Of a stretch of DNA of 64,000 nt, positions 34,111-46,600 are shown one piece after another. The DNA lies in NCBI RefSeq assembly GCF_009905725.1, contig NZ_JAAAKV010000013.1, positions 1 through 64,000 on the forward strand. The letters run 5' to 3'. The number at the start of each line of letters is the position of its first letter. Position 1 is the stretch's first letter. A model generated the notes under the pieces. That model was not told where the DNA came from. It worked only from the letters and a program-made list of their open reading frames with translations, and made no database searches. The position numbers and the translations under genes are program-made. This DNA comes from Emticicia sp. CRIBPO (GTDB lineage Bacteria; Bacteroidota; Bacteroidia; Cytophagales; Spirosomataceae).

Positions 34111-35808
34111 ATGATTTCAGAAATGAGAAATTCTAAAGTTAAAACATGGCTGGTATGTCTGGTCACCATGATCGCAGTACAGGCAGCTTACTCCCAGACA
34201 ACCATTACCAATCCCATACTGACAGGTTTTTACCCTGACCCGAGCATAGTCAAGGTGGGGCCTGATTATTATCTCGTTAATTCAACGTTCTCTTATTTTC
34301 CCGGGCTGCCTGTTATGCACAGCAAAGACCTGAAAAACTGGAAGCAGATTGGAAACGTGATAGACCGCCCTTCCCAGATGGATTTTATGGGTGAAAGGAT
34401 AACGAGGGGTTTATTTGCTCCGGCTATCAGCTATTACAAAGGTGTTTTTTATGTGACCTGTACGGATATAGACCACGACGGGAATTTTGTCGTAACGGCC
34501 ACCAATCCGGCCGGGCCGTGGAGCAACCCTGTTAAAATACCACAGGTGAGAGGCATTGACCCATCCATTTATTTTGACGAGGAAGAAGACAAAGCGTATA
34601 TCATTTATAACAGTGATGCACCTGATTATAAGCCCCTCTATTCCGGGCACAGGACGATCAGGATGTATGAGTTTGATTACAAGACACTCAAGGTCAAAGG
34701 TGAAGAAAAACAACTGGTGAACGGGGGAGTAGATCTTTCCAAAAAGCCGGTGTGGATTGAAGGACCGCATATTTTCAAAAGAAACAACTGGTATTATCTG
34801 TATGCTGCAGAGGGTGGAACTTCAGTAAACCACTCAGAGGTAATACTCAGGAGCAAATCAATTTGGGGACCCTATGTGCCTTATGAAGGCAACCCGATTC
34901 TGACACAGAGAGATTTGCCTGCCGACAGAAAACATCCCATAACGTCAGCCGGTCATGCCCAGTTTGTGGAAGGTCCTGACGGTAAAATGTATTCTATTTT
35001 CCTGGCGGTAAGGCCTTACGAAGGCGATTTTTACAACACAGGCCGTGAAACATTTATTGCTCCTGTGGAATGGATAGGCGATTGGCCTATGATAGAACAC
35101 GGCGAGAAAGCACTTCCGTATACCTATAATACCCAGATTAAAGAGGTCAAACAAAAGGGAGCTTTGCCTCATTCAGGTAATTTTCAATATACCATGTTAT
35201 TTGATAAAGGCCTCGATCTCTCAATGCTGTTTATGAGGACCGTCGACAGCAGTTCTTTCTCGGTTTCCAAGAAAAAAGGACTTACTTTGAAACTGAAGCC
35301 TGAAACCATTTCTGAACTCGGGAATCCTTCCTTCATCGGGAAACGTCAGCAACATCTGTACAGCGTAGCTGAAACGGAGCTTGATTTCACCGCCAATTCC
35401 CCTGCCGAAAAGGCGGGTCTGGTAGCTTTCCAGGATGAGCGTCATTTCTATTTTATTGCCAGAACAAAGAATAATGAGGGCAAGGATGTAATCCAGCTGC
35501 TGAAAAGTAAGCCAAAGGAAAAGTCAATGGAGGTACTTGCGGAGTTTCCACTAGGCCCGAAAACAGGCAAGGTAGGCCTGCGGATCAAATCAGAAGGAGA
35601 TGCGTACAGCTTTTATTATACCACAGATTCCAAAAAATGGATTGTGCTGAAAGAAAAAGAGGATGGTAAATTTCTGAGTACAAAAGTAGCGGGAGGATTT
35701 ACAGGCTCACTGTATGGGATGTATGCTACTTCTTCGGGCGAAAAGGCCGGCGGAGAAGCTTCGTTCAGGTATTTGAAATACAGCGGGAATGATCCTATGT
35801 ATAAGTAA
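34111..35808 (+). CDS. GH43 family beta-xylosidase/alpha-L-arabinofuranosidase (subfamily 12-like) with C-terminal beta-sandwich
   Basis: The 565-residue protein has a signal peptide (WLVCLVTMIAVQAAYSQ) and a five-bladed propeller with 'FYPDPSIVKVGPDYYLVNSTF' (general base Asp) and 'PGLPVMHSKDLKNW', the pattern of GH43 subfamily 11/12. The Asp and Glu of the other blades follow ('GIDPSIYFDEE', 'WIEGPHIFK'). Residues ~350-565 form the GH43_C2-type beta-sandwich. It would remove terminal arabinofuranosyl or xylosyl units. An ATG at 34123 (MRNSKVK) is an alternative start closer to the signal core. It sits 15 bases after GH95 and 23 before GH127, so one transcript is likely. Confidence 0.92.
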   Translation: MISEMRNSKVKTWLVCLVTMIAVQAAYSQTTITNPILTGFYPDPSIVKVGPDYYLVNSTFSYFPGLPVMHSKDLKNWKQIGNVIDRPSQMDFMGERITRGLFAPAISYYKGVFYVTCTDIDHDGNFVVTATNPAGPWSNPVKIPQVRGIDPSIYFDEEEDKAYIIYNSDAPDYKPLYSGHRTIRMYEFDYKTLKVKGEEKQLVNGGVDLSKKPVWIEGPHIFKRNNWYYLYAAEGGTSVNHSEVILRSKSIWGPYVPYEGNPILTQRDLPADRKHPITSAGHAQFVEGPDGKMYSIFLAVRPYEGDFYNTGRETFIAPVEWIGDWPMIEHGEKALPYTYNTQIKEVKQKGALPHSGNFQYTMLFDKGLDLSMLFMRTVDSSSFSVSKKKGLTLKLKPETISELGNPSFIGKRQQHLYSVAETELDFTANSPAEKAGLVAFQDERHFYFIARTKNNEGKDVIQLLKSKPKEKSMEVLAEFPLGPKTGKVGLRIKSEGDAYSFYYTTDSKKWIVLKEKEDGKFLSTKVAGGFTGSLYGMYATSSGEKAGGEASFRYLKYSGNDPMYK

Positions 35809-35831
35809 CTACCCGGATATTTTTACAGCAT

Positions 35832-38123
35832 ATGAAATCATTGAAAGCGAAACTGTTACCTATAATATTGTTTATTGTCCTGGGTGTACGGGCCTCAGCA
35901 CAGATGCAGACGTTTGGACTGCAGGAGGTACGGCTTACAGCAGGAAATTTTAAAAATGCCGGTGAGGTTGACAGGAAATATATCCTGGCACTAAACCCTG
36001 ACCGGTTGCTGGCTCCCTATCTCATTGATGCGGGCTTGCCTGTAAGAAGCAACCGCTACGGCAACTGGGAAAGTATCGGTCTTGACGGGCATATCGGCGG
36101 ACATTATTTGTCCGCGTTGTCCATGATGTATGCTTCTACCGGAGATGCGGAGTTAAAAAGACGCCTGGATTATATGGTTGGTGAACTGGCCCGTTGCCAG
36201 GAAAAGAACGGGAATGGTTACGTAGGCGGTATCCCGCAGGGAAAAGTATTCTGGGAACGCATCCGTAAAGGAGACATTGACGGAAGCAGTTTCGGGCTCA
36301 ATAATACCTGGGTGCCTTTGTATAATATTCATAAGCTTTTTGCGGGTTTACATGATGCCTGGCAATACACAGGGAATCAGCAGGCCAGGACAGTGCTGAT
36401 CGGACTCGGCAACTGGTTTAATGACCTGATTGAACCGCTTTCGCAAGACCAGATCCAGCAGGTTCTACGTACTGAGCATGGAGGTATGAACGAAGTGTTC
36501 GCTGACTTGTATGTACTTACCAGGGACAAAAAGTTTCTTGATGCCGCTCAGAAATTGAGTCACAAAGCCATTCTCGAGCCATTGCTTCTGAAACAGGACC
36601 GCCTTACCGGCCTTCATGCCAATACGCAGATCCCTAAGGTAATCGGATTTGAAAAAACTGCCCTGTTAACCGGGAATAAAGCCTGGTCTGAGGCGGCAAG
36701 ATACTTCTGGTATAATGTTTCCCATACCCGCAGTGTGGCTTTCGGAGGTAATAGTGTGCGTGAGCACTTTAACCCGGTTAATGATTTCGGACAGATGATA
36801 AAGTCGAATCAGGGGCCTGAAACCTGCAATTCGTACAACATGCTGCGGTTGACCAGGGCTTTGTTTCTTGATAATAATGATGTGAGCTATCTCGATTATT
36901 ATGAACGCACGCTTTACAATCACATTCTTTCGAGTCAGCATCCTGAAAAGGGGGGCTTTGTTTATTTCACGCCTATCCGCCCTAATCATTACAGGGTTTA
37001 TTCGCAGCCGGAAACCAGCATGTGGTGCTGTGTCGGTTCAGGAATTGAGAATCATGCCAAATATGGTGAACTGATCTACAGCCATTCGTCAGAGGATATT
37101 TTTGTCAATCTTTTCATTCCTTCAGTGCTTAACTGGAAAGACAAGGGAGTTCAGCTGACCCAGAAGACGGATTTTCCCTATAAAAATGAGACAGAAATAG
37201 TCCTGAGCCTGAAAAAGGCAAAAACATTTACATTTAATATCCGTCGTCCGGAGTGGGCAGAAAGCTTTGAAATCTTCGTGAACGGGAAAATTCAGGCCAT
37301 TGAAAGTAAACCTTCGTCCTATATTCCCCTGCATAGAAAATGGAAAACCGGTGACACCATATCGATCAGGTTTAAGACCACCACCCGCCTGGAATATCTT
37401 CCCGACAAGTCAAACTGGGCGGCTTTTGTGCATGGTCCGATTGTACTGGCAGCCAAAACCTCTGTTAAAAACCTGGACGGGCTTTTTGCAGACGACAGCC
37501 GGATGGGGCATGAAGCGGGCGGCAGGTTGTACCCTCTGAATGAAGCCCACGCTTTAGTAGGGAAACCTTCTTCCTATGTTTCACGACTTGATCCGTCTGG
37601 TCCGCTTCAGTTCAGGTTAGATTCGCTGACACTGCAGCCGTTTTTTGAGATTCATGAGGCCAGGTACCAGATGTATTTCCAGACCTACAGCCCGGAGGAA
37701 TATCAGGCCCGGAAAGCCGCTCTTAAACAAGAAGAGGCAGCGGCACTGGCACTGGAATCCCGTACCCTGGATAAAGTGAATTGCGGTGAACAGCAACCTG
37801 AAGTGGATCACCTTTACAGGGGTGAAAAAAGTGTAAGCGGTAGTGACGAAGGCCTTTTCTGGAGGATGACCCGCTCTTATATAGCCTATCAGTTCCGGAA
37901 CAAAAATCAGGAAGGTAAATGGATGGAAATAAGTGTCTTGGACAATCTGAAGCCTGATGCCATTAAGGTGGAAATCAATGGCGGTCCGGCAGACATTATT
38001 TTATCAGCAGATAAAATGATCAGGATAAAAATTGAAGGTATGGAAGTAATTGACCTGAAAATTACAGCTCTTAACGGATCTGTTTCGCCGCGTTTTCACC
38101 AGATCAGAATCTTAAAGAATTAA
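35832..38123 (+). CDS. GH127 beta-L-arabinofuranosidase
   Basis: The 763-residue protein has a signal peptide (LLPIILFIVLGVRASAQ) and an (alpha/alpha)6 barrel (DUF1680) with 'SYNMLRLTRALF' preceded by E-T-C, and 'SMWCCVGSGIENHAKYGE' carrying C399 and C400. In the characterised enzyme HypBA1 the nucleophile is a Cys of this pair within a zinc site of Cys and Glu, and both elements are present here. The final ~120 residues form a DUF6805-like beta domain. It removes beta-L-arabinofuranose, known from hydroxyproline-rich plant glycoproteins and some pectic side chains. Its presence indicates a target more elaborate than plain arabinoxylan or arabinan. Confidence 0.93.
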   Translation: MKSLKAKLLPIILFIVLGVRASAQMQTFGLQEVRLTAGNFKNAGEVDRKYILALNPDRLLAPYLIDAGLPVRSNRYGNWESIGLDGHIGGHYLSALSMMYASTGDAELKRRLDYMVGELARCQEKNGNGYVGGIPQGKVFWERIRKGDIDGSSFGLNNTWVPLYNIHKLFAGLHDAWQYTGNQQARTVLIGLGNWFNDLIEPLSQDQIQQVLRTEHGGMNEVFADLYVLTRDKKFLDAAQKLSHKAILEPLLLKQDRLTGLHANTQIPKVIGFEKTALLTGNKAWSEAARYFWYNVSHTRSVAFGGNSVREHFNPVNDFGQMIKSNQGPETCNSYNMLRLTRALFLDNNDVSYLDYYERTLYNHILSSQHPEKGGFVYFTPIRPNHYRVYSQPETSMWCCVGSGIENHAKYGELIYSHSSEDIFVNLFIPSVLNWKDKGVQLTQKTDFPYKNETEIVLSLKKAKTFTFNIRRPEWAESFEIFVNGKIQAIESKPSSYIPLHRKWKTGDTISIRFKTTTRLEYLPDKSNWAAFVHGPIVLAAKTSVKNLDGLFADDSRMGHEAGGRLYPLNEAHALVGKPSSYVSRLDPSGPLQFRLDSLTLQPFFEIHEARYQMYFQTYSPEEYQARKAALKQEEAAALALESRTLDKVNCGEQQPEVDHLYRGEKSVSGSDEGLFWRMTRSYIAYQFRNKNQEGKWMEISVLDNLKPDAIKVEINGGPADIILSADKMIRIKIEGMEVIDLKITALNGSVSPRFHQIRILKN

Positions 38124-38139
38124 TCTTTTCCAAAGCTAA

Positions 38140-39756
38140 ATGAAAAATAAAATCTTAATCATTACTTCCGGGTTCTTCCGGTCCCTGGTCTTCATTTTTT
38201 TAGCGGCCACAAGTGTAAAGGCTCAAAAAAATGATGGTGTGTCTCCGCAGCAAAAGCAAGCCCGTAATCCAGTCATATTCGCTGATGTGCCTGATATCGC
38301 TATTATCCGTGTGGGCAAAACCTATTATATGAGCAGCACCACCATGCACATGAGTCCTGGGCTGCCGGTCATGAAATCTCAGGACCTGGTTAACTGGCAA
38401 ATGGTGAGCTATGCTTACGACACCCTGGCTGATGTAGACGCTCTGAACCTGAGCAATGGTAAAAGCACCTATGGACGAGGGTCATGGGCCAGCAGTTTTC
38501 GTTATCATAAAGGGAAGTTTTATTTGACGACTTTTGCTCAGACTACGGGCAAAACCTATGTTTTTACTACTGATAACGTAGAAAAAGGGCCATGGAAAGA
38601 AGTCTCATTTAAGCCGTCCTATCATGATCATACCCTGTTTTTTGACGATGATGGCCGCGTGTACATGATTTATGGTGCGGGGAAACTTAAAATGATAGAA
38701 CTCAATGAAGATCTTTCGGGGATAAAGCCCGGAACAAGTGAAACTGTACTTATCGAAAACGCCAGTACGCCATCAGGAACACAGGGCGGGCTGCCTGCTG
38801 AAGGTTCACAATTGTTTAAAGTGAATGGGAAATACTATCTGTTTAATATTTCTTGGCCGCGGGGGGGAATGCGTACCGTGTTGATCCACCGGGCCGACAA
38901 AATCACAGGCCCCTGGGAAGGCAGGGTGGCTCTTCAGGACCTGGGAGTAGCCCAGGGAGGGTTGATCGACACGCCGGATGGCAAATGGTTTGCCTATCTT
39001 TTCAGAGATTACGGTGGTGTGGGTCGTATCCCTTACCTCGTACCCGTGGTCTGGAAAGACGGCTGGCCGGTGTTGGGAGAAAACGGTAAGGTGCCTGAAT
39101 CGCTTGATCTGCCTGTCGGGAAAGGATTGATTCCCGGTATTGTAGCCTCTGACGAATTTAACAGGAAGAAGAAGGAAAAGGAACTGCCGCTAGTCTGGCA
39201 ATGGAATCACAATCCGGATAACAGCCTGTGGTCAGTCAGGGAAAGGCCGGGTTTTATGCGTCTCAAAACAGGCAGAACTGATACCTCTTTTGTGATGGCC
39301 AGGAATACACTGACACAGCGGACCATCGGGCCCGAAAGTTCGGCCAGCACTCTTGTTGATGTTACTAAAATGAAAGCAGGCGATTTTGCAGGTTTGTGCC
39401 TGCTGCAGAAAAACTTCGGACAGGTAGGAGTGAAGGTAGGTAACGGCACTAAATCTATTGTTATGGTCAGTGCAAACACCGGAAAACCTGTAGAGATTTC
39501 TACGATACCACTGAATCAGAACACAGTGTATTTTAAGGCAGAGTGTAACTTTAAGGATCGAAAAGACACTGGCCGTTTCTTTTACAGCCTGGACGGCAAA
39601 ACCTGGGTGTTCATCGGTGAACCGCTTAAAATGCCTTACACCATTCCTCATTTTATGGGGTATCGTTTTGGATTATTCAACTACGCCACCCAAAATACAG
39701 GCGGACATGCCGACTTTGATTATTTCCGGATAGAAGACAGAATTTCTGAAAATTAA
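38140..39756 (+). CDS. Second GH43 enzyme (subfamily 12-like)
   Basis: The 538-residue protein starts with a signal peptide (SGFFRSLVFIFLAATSVKAQ). Its propeller begins 'VIFADVPDIAIIRVGKTYYMSSTTMHMSPGLPVM' (shown here in parts: DVPDIAIIRVGKTYYMSS), the GH43_12 variant in which the catalytic base Asp lies in 'DVPD'. Later residues include 'SYHDHTLFFDDDGRVYMIYG' and 'GLPAEGSQLFKVNGKYYL' with the general acid Glu. The C-terminal ~190 residues are a beta-sandwich. It is 27% or so different in pattern from the other GH43 here by eye, so the two likely cleave different linkages; no exact identity was computed. Gaps of 16 and 31 bases join it to its neighbours. Confidence 0.9.
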   Translation: MKNKILIITSGFFRSLVFIFLAATSVKAQKNDGVSPQQKQARNPVIFADVPDIAIIRVGKTYYMSSTTMHMSPGLPVMKSQDLVNWQMVSYAYDTLADVDALNLSNGKSTYGRGSWASSFRYHKGKFYLTTFAQTTGKTYVFTTDNVEKGPWKEVSFKPSYHDHTLFFDDDGRVYMIYGAGKLKMIELNEDLSGIKPGTSETVLIENASTPSGTQGGLPAEGSQLFKVNGKYYLFNISWPRGGMRTVLIHRADKITGPWEGRVALQDLGVAQGGLIDTPDGKWFAYLFRDYGGVGRIPYLVPVVWKDGWPVLGENGKVPESLDLPVGKGLIPGIVASDEFNRKKKEKELPLVWQWNHNPDNSLWSVRERPGFMRLKTGRTDTSFVMARNTLTQRTIGPESSASTLVDVTKMKAGDFAGLCLLQKNFGQVGVKVGNGTKSIVMVSANTGKPVEISTIPLNQNTVYFKAECNFKDRKDTGRFFYSLDGKTWVFIGEPLKMPYTIPHFMGYRFGLFNYATQNTGGHADFDYFRIEDRISEN

Positions 39757-39787
39757 CCAACCTTGATACGTTTAACAGCCCTGAAAA

Positions 39788-41743
39788 ATGAAAGTATTAA
39801 AACTTACTCTTTTGATAATGATGGCAGGTATCTTACTTGCCAATGCACAAAACAACACGTGGACACTCAGCAGTCCCGACAGTCAACTAAAGGTATCAGT
39901 AAGCCTTGAAAACGGCAGGCCTTCGTATCAGGTATTTTTAAACGATGAACTTTTCCTGGACAAATCACCGCTTGGCCTCAGAACCAACGCAGGAGATTTT
40001 ACGGAAGGCTTGACGGTCAGAGAGGATATTGTCCGTAATAAAATTGATAATGCGTATGAATTACCCCATATCAAGCAAAGCAAAGTCCGTTATGAGGCCA
40101 ATGAAGGGGTGTTTTCTTTCACCAAAGACGGAAGAGCTGCCATAGACATCATTTTCAGGGTAAGCAACAGGGATGTGGCATTCCGGTACAAAGTTTACCC
40201 GCAAAAGAGTACGTTCTCCTGTGTGGTAAATGAAGAGGTTTCCGGGTTTTTGTTTCCCGCCGGAACCACTACTTTTCTTTCTGCACAAAGCAAGGCGATG
40301 GTCGGTTTTGCCAGAACTATGCCGAGTTATGAAGTTCCCTATACCCTTAACGACACGCTTGGAGAAAACGGCAGAAATAACGGGTACACATTCCCTTGCT
40401 TATTTAAAGTAAACAATAATGGATGGGTGCTGATTTCTGAAACCGGTGTAGACAGCCGCTATTGTGCCTCCAGGTTAATTGGTCATTCTGAAGGATTGTA
40501 TTCCATAGGTTTCCCGATGCCGGACGAGAACAATGGTAACGGGACTTCTTCTCCCGGTATCTCTTTACCGGGGGGCACTCCCTGGCGTACGATTACCGTT
40601 GGCAAGACACTTGCCCCAATCATAGAGACTACCGTCCCTTTTGACCTGGTGGAGCCCAGGTATGAGGCGTCTCAGAAGTACGAATATACCAAAGGGTCAT
40701 GGAGCTGGATTATCGGAATGGACAGAAGTACAGTTTATGACGAGCAGATCAGGTACATTGATTTCAGTGCGGCTATGGGTTACCAGACAGTTCTGATTGA
40801 TGCCCTTTGGGATACTCAGATAGGCCGGGAGAAAATAGCAGAGTTAGCCAGATACGGGGCATCAAAAGGCGTGAGTTTATATTTATGGTATAATTCCAAC
40901 GGTTATTGGAATGATGCCCCTCAAAGCCCGAGAGGCATTATGGACAATACGATCGCCCGTCGCAAAGAGATGGCATGGATGAAAAGCATAGGAGTCAAAG
41001 GGATCAAGGTTGACTTCTTCGGAGGAGATAAGCAGGAAACCATGAAGGTGTATGAAGACATATTATATGACGCCAATGATTTCGGTATCATGTGTATTTT
41101 TCACGGTTGTACATTGCCCAGGGGATGGGAAAGAATGTATCCGAATTATGTTTCAAGCGAGGCCGTACTGGCCAGCGAAAACATGGCTTTTTCGCAGAGA
41201 AACTGCGATTATGAAGCTTTTAATGCCACCATACATCCTTTTATCCGGAATACGGTGGGAAGTATGGACTTCGGAGGCAGTACTTTAAATAAGTTTTACA
41301 ACAGCAAGAATTCAGCAGGCAGAGGCACAAAACGCATTACCTCAGATGTATTTGCTTTGGCTACAGCAGTATTGTTCCAAAGCGGTGTTCAGCATTTTGC
41401 CCTGGCTCCGAATAACCTGACAGATGCCCCTGAATGGGCCATAAACTTTATGAAAGAAGTGCCCACAACATGGGATGAGGTAAAGTTTCTGGATGGTTAT
41501 CCGGGAAAATATGTGATTTTGGCCCGTCGTAAAGGTATCAAATGGTACATTGCCGGTATAAATGCCCAAAAGGAAACACTTAAAATCAGGTTAAAGCTTC
41601 CGATGTTCACCTCGGACACGGAGTTCAGACAATACAGTGACGATGAACAATTGAACGGGAAAACCGGTACAATAAAACTCAGAAAGAACCAGGAGATTGA
41701 ATTATCGATTCCTTGCCACGGAGGTGCCCTTTTGGTGAATTGA
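39788..41743 (+). CDS. GH97 alpha-glycosidase (retaining type)
   Basis: The 651-residue protein has a signal peptide (LLIMMAGILLANAQ), the GH97 N-terminal beta domain ('SPDSQLKVSVSLENGRPSYQV', residues ~30-280), a TIM barrel with 'KGIKVDFFGGDKQ' (candidate nucleophile D409) and 'GIMCIFHGCTLPRGWER', and a C-terminal beta domain. In GH97 the retaining enzymes use an Asp at this place and include alpha-galactosidases and beta-L-arabinopyranosidases, whereas inverting alpha-glucosidases lack it. In this locus beta-L-arabinopyranose or alpha-galactose are the best guesses. It is the last gene of the hydrolase run, 168 bases before the two-domain esterase. Confidence 0.93.
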   Translation: MKVLKLTLLIMMAGILLANAQNNTWTLSSPDSQLKVSVSLENGRPSYQVFLNDELFLDKSPLGLRTNAGDFTEGLTVREDIVRNKIDNAYELPHIKQSKVRYEANEGVFSFTKDGRAAIDIIFRVSNRDVAFRYKVYPQKSTFSCVVNEEVSGFLFPAGTTTFLSAQSKAMVGFARTMPSYEVPYTLNDTLGENGRNNGYTFPCLFKVNNNGWVLISETGVDSRYCASRLIGHSEGLYSIGFPMPDENNGNGTSSPGISLPGGTPWRTITVGKTLAPIIETTVPFDLVEPRYEASQKYEYTKGSWSWIIGMDRSTVYDEQIRYIDFSAAMGYQTVLIDALWDTQIGREKIAELARYGASKGVSLYLWYNSNGYWNDAPQSPRGIMDNTIARRKEMAWMKSIGVKGIKVDFFGGDKQETMKVYEDILYDANDFGIMCIFHGCTLPRGWERMYPNYVSSEAVLASENMAFSQRNCDYEAFNATIHPFIRNTVGSMDFGGSTLNKFYNSKNSAGRGTKRITSDVFALATAVLFQSGVQHFALAPNNLTDAPEWAINFMKEVPTTWDEVKFLDGYPGKYVILARRKGIKWYIAGINAQKETLKIRLKLPMFTSDTEFRQYSDDEQLNGKTGTIKLRKNQEIELSIPCHGGALLVN

Positions 41744-41860
41744 CGGAAAATGCATGAACTGGCGACCCCTGGCAAGGGCAGATAAGGCTTTTATTTAATC
41801 CAGGCAGAAGAGGTTCTCAGGGCCTGTTTTAGTTTTTTGTGAGGGTTTCGCAATTATTGA

Positions 41861-43606
<1,746 letters not shown>

Positions 43607-43682
43607 GGGAGTTGTAGAGTACTTCTCCTGCTATTTGATGTTTTTTACCCATTTCTAATGACATTTGTAAATTTTCAGACAC

Positions 43683-46600
43683 ATGAAACTTGTCAAAAAT
43701 AATTTTATATTCGCCGGTAAACTTGCATTTTTCGCGGGTATGGCGTTCTCAGCACTGTCTTCCTGCAGTGAAAAGAATGACAGGCTCTTTCAAAAAATTG
43801 ACTCCGTAAGTTCCGGAATCCATTTCCAGAATAAGCTGCAAGCCAGACAGGATCTGAATGCGTTTAATTTTACCAATTTTTATAATGGCGGCGGAGTAGG
43901 AATAGGGGACTTTAACAACGATGGCCTGCCGGATGTATTTTTTACGGCAAACCAGGTAAATTCAGAGTTATACCTGAATGAAGGAGAATTTAAATTCAAA
44001 AATATCACCGTGCAGTCGGGTATCAAAACAGACCGTTGGTGCAATGGCGTAAGTATAATTGATATTAATAATGACGGGTGGGATGATATCTACATAAGTG
44101 TGGCCAGCCATCCGTCCATGCCCCTGACAGCGAATCTTCTATATATAAATAAAAAAACCGCCATTCCTTCATTTGACGAAAGGGCAGCAGAATATGGCCT
44201 GGATTTCAAAGGATATTCTACTCAGTCCGCTTTCCTGGATTTTGATCTGGACGGCGACCTGGACGTTTTTCTTCTTAATACGAGTCCTGACCTCAGCAAT
44301 CCTTCCGTTCACAGGCAACCCGTAAATAACGGAACGCATCCTTCTTCGGGCAAGCTTTTCAGGAATGATGGAATGAAAAACGGCCATCCTTTTTTCGTGG
44401 ATGTGTCGATTGCTGCGGGAATAAATTATGAAGGGCTCGGACTGGGTGTTACGGTATCTGACTTTAATAATGACGGATATCCGGATATTTACTGTTCAAA
44501 TGATTTCATGAGCAATGATATTCTGTATATGAACCAGGGCGACGGCACTTTTATAAATACAGTTAAGGAATCATTGCCTCATACAAGCTATTATGGGATG
44601 GGTGTCAGTGCCGCAGATATCAATAATGACGGACTTTCGGATATTTTCCAGTTAGACATGCTGCCGGGGGATAATGCCCGCCAGAAGCAAATGCTCACTC
44701 GCCATGATTATGATAAAAAGGAAGCCAGCCTCAGAGAACCGTTCTCCTACGAAATGCAGTACATGCGTAATACGCTGCAACTCAATCAGGGCAGTAACGG
44801 GAAAATACAATTTTTCGGAGATATCGGTTTAATGTCGGGAGTAGCTAAAACGGATTGGAGCTGGAGCGGGATAGTTGCCGATCTGAACAATGACGGATTT
44901 AAGGACCTGTTCATTTCAAATGGTTATCGTAAAAATGTAACAGATCTTGACTTCATCAGTTCGTACCGGGATAACAACATGTTCGGCTCTGATACCTATA
45001 AAACCGAAAACCGGCTTAAAATTCTGGAAAAGGTTCCTGAGATCAAACTCAAAAACTACGCATATCTTAATAAGGACGGTATAAGCTTTGAAGATGTTAG
45101 TGCCGATTGGGGTCTTGATGAGGCTTCTTATGCCAGTGGTGCAGCTTATGCAGATTTTGACAATGACGGAGATCTTGACCTGGTGATCAATAATATAGAT
45201 GAGGAGGCGTCACTTTACAGGAATCAGACGGTTGAAAAGAGCGGCCGGGTAATGACAAAAGTGCTTTTCAAAGGTATGGCTGGAAACACTCAGGGTATTG
45301 GTGTAAAAATAAAGGCTTTTTTCGGAGATTCCCTGCAATATTTTGAACACTTTCCTACTACGTCGTATCTCTCTACGATGGAAAAAGGTGTATTTATAGG
45401 CGTACCTGCGGGACGAAAAATTGACTCTATGACTGTGATCTGGCCGGGAAACCGCTTTCAGACACTCTACAACAGTGAACCCGCAAAAACCCTCACTCTT
45501 TCTTATTCCGACGCAAAAGAAATGCCTGATTTTAACCGGCGGTTTGAAAATACCCTCTTTAGACTCACGGATGTAAAATCCGGCTTCATACATCAGGAAT
45601 CCGGTTATGTAGATTTTAATGATCACCCGGCAATACATAAAATGCTCTCGCATGGCGGGCCCGCTGTTGCAAAAGGAGACCTTAACGGCGACGGATTGGA
45701 GGATATAGTGGTAGGAGGGGCCTTAAATGGAAGCAAAACGACCCTGTTGATTCAGCATTTAAGTGGCGGGTTTACTCAGAAAGCAGCTCCTGAATCCAAA
45801 GATATGGAAGTGGGTGCCATTGCCATTTTTGATGCAGACAACGATGGGGATAATGACATGATTCTGGCGGCTGGTAGCTGCGAACGCCCCTTTTCTGTTA
45901 AGGAAGCCTATAAGGCCCAGTTATGGCTCAATAACGGGAAAGCCGTTTTTAGCCTGGCAGATAATTTCCCTGAGCTCATAGTCAGTGCAGGGCAGGTCGT
46001 CCCGTTTGATATGGATGCTGACGGCGATACCGATCTTTTTGTTGCCGGAAGGCAGTTACCCGGGCAATATCCTTTTCCGCCAGCAAGTTTTTTGCTTGAA
46101 AACAAAAACGGTATTTATGCAGATGTTACAGAAAAAAAAGCACCCTTTCTGAAAAACCTTGGAATGGTTACTGCTGCTGTGGCGGCAGACATAGACAACG
46201 ACCGTGATCAGGACCTTTTGATAGGCGGTGAATGGATGCCTGTCAGCGTTATGATAAACAACGGTAAAAGTTTTCAGCTTAAAAGTTACGACAACATGAG
46301 CGGCTGGTGGCAGAGTATCGCTGCTGCCGACTTTGACAGGGATGGTGACATGGACTTTATATTGGGTAATGAAGGGCTTAACTCATTCTACAGGGCAAGT
46401 TCAGACGAACCCGTATTTATGTATGCCCTGGATTTTGATAAAAATGGCAAAACTGACCCGATAATGGGTCACTATCTGCAACATAAAAAAGTGCCGGCGT
46501 TACCCCGCGAAAGCCTTAACCAGCAGATGGTGCAATTCCGGAAAAAATTCATCACTTATAAAGATTATTCTGAAGCACTCTTTGACGACCTCTTTTCAAA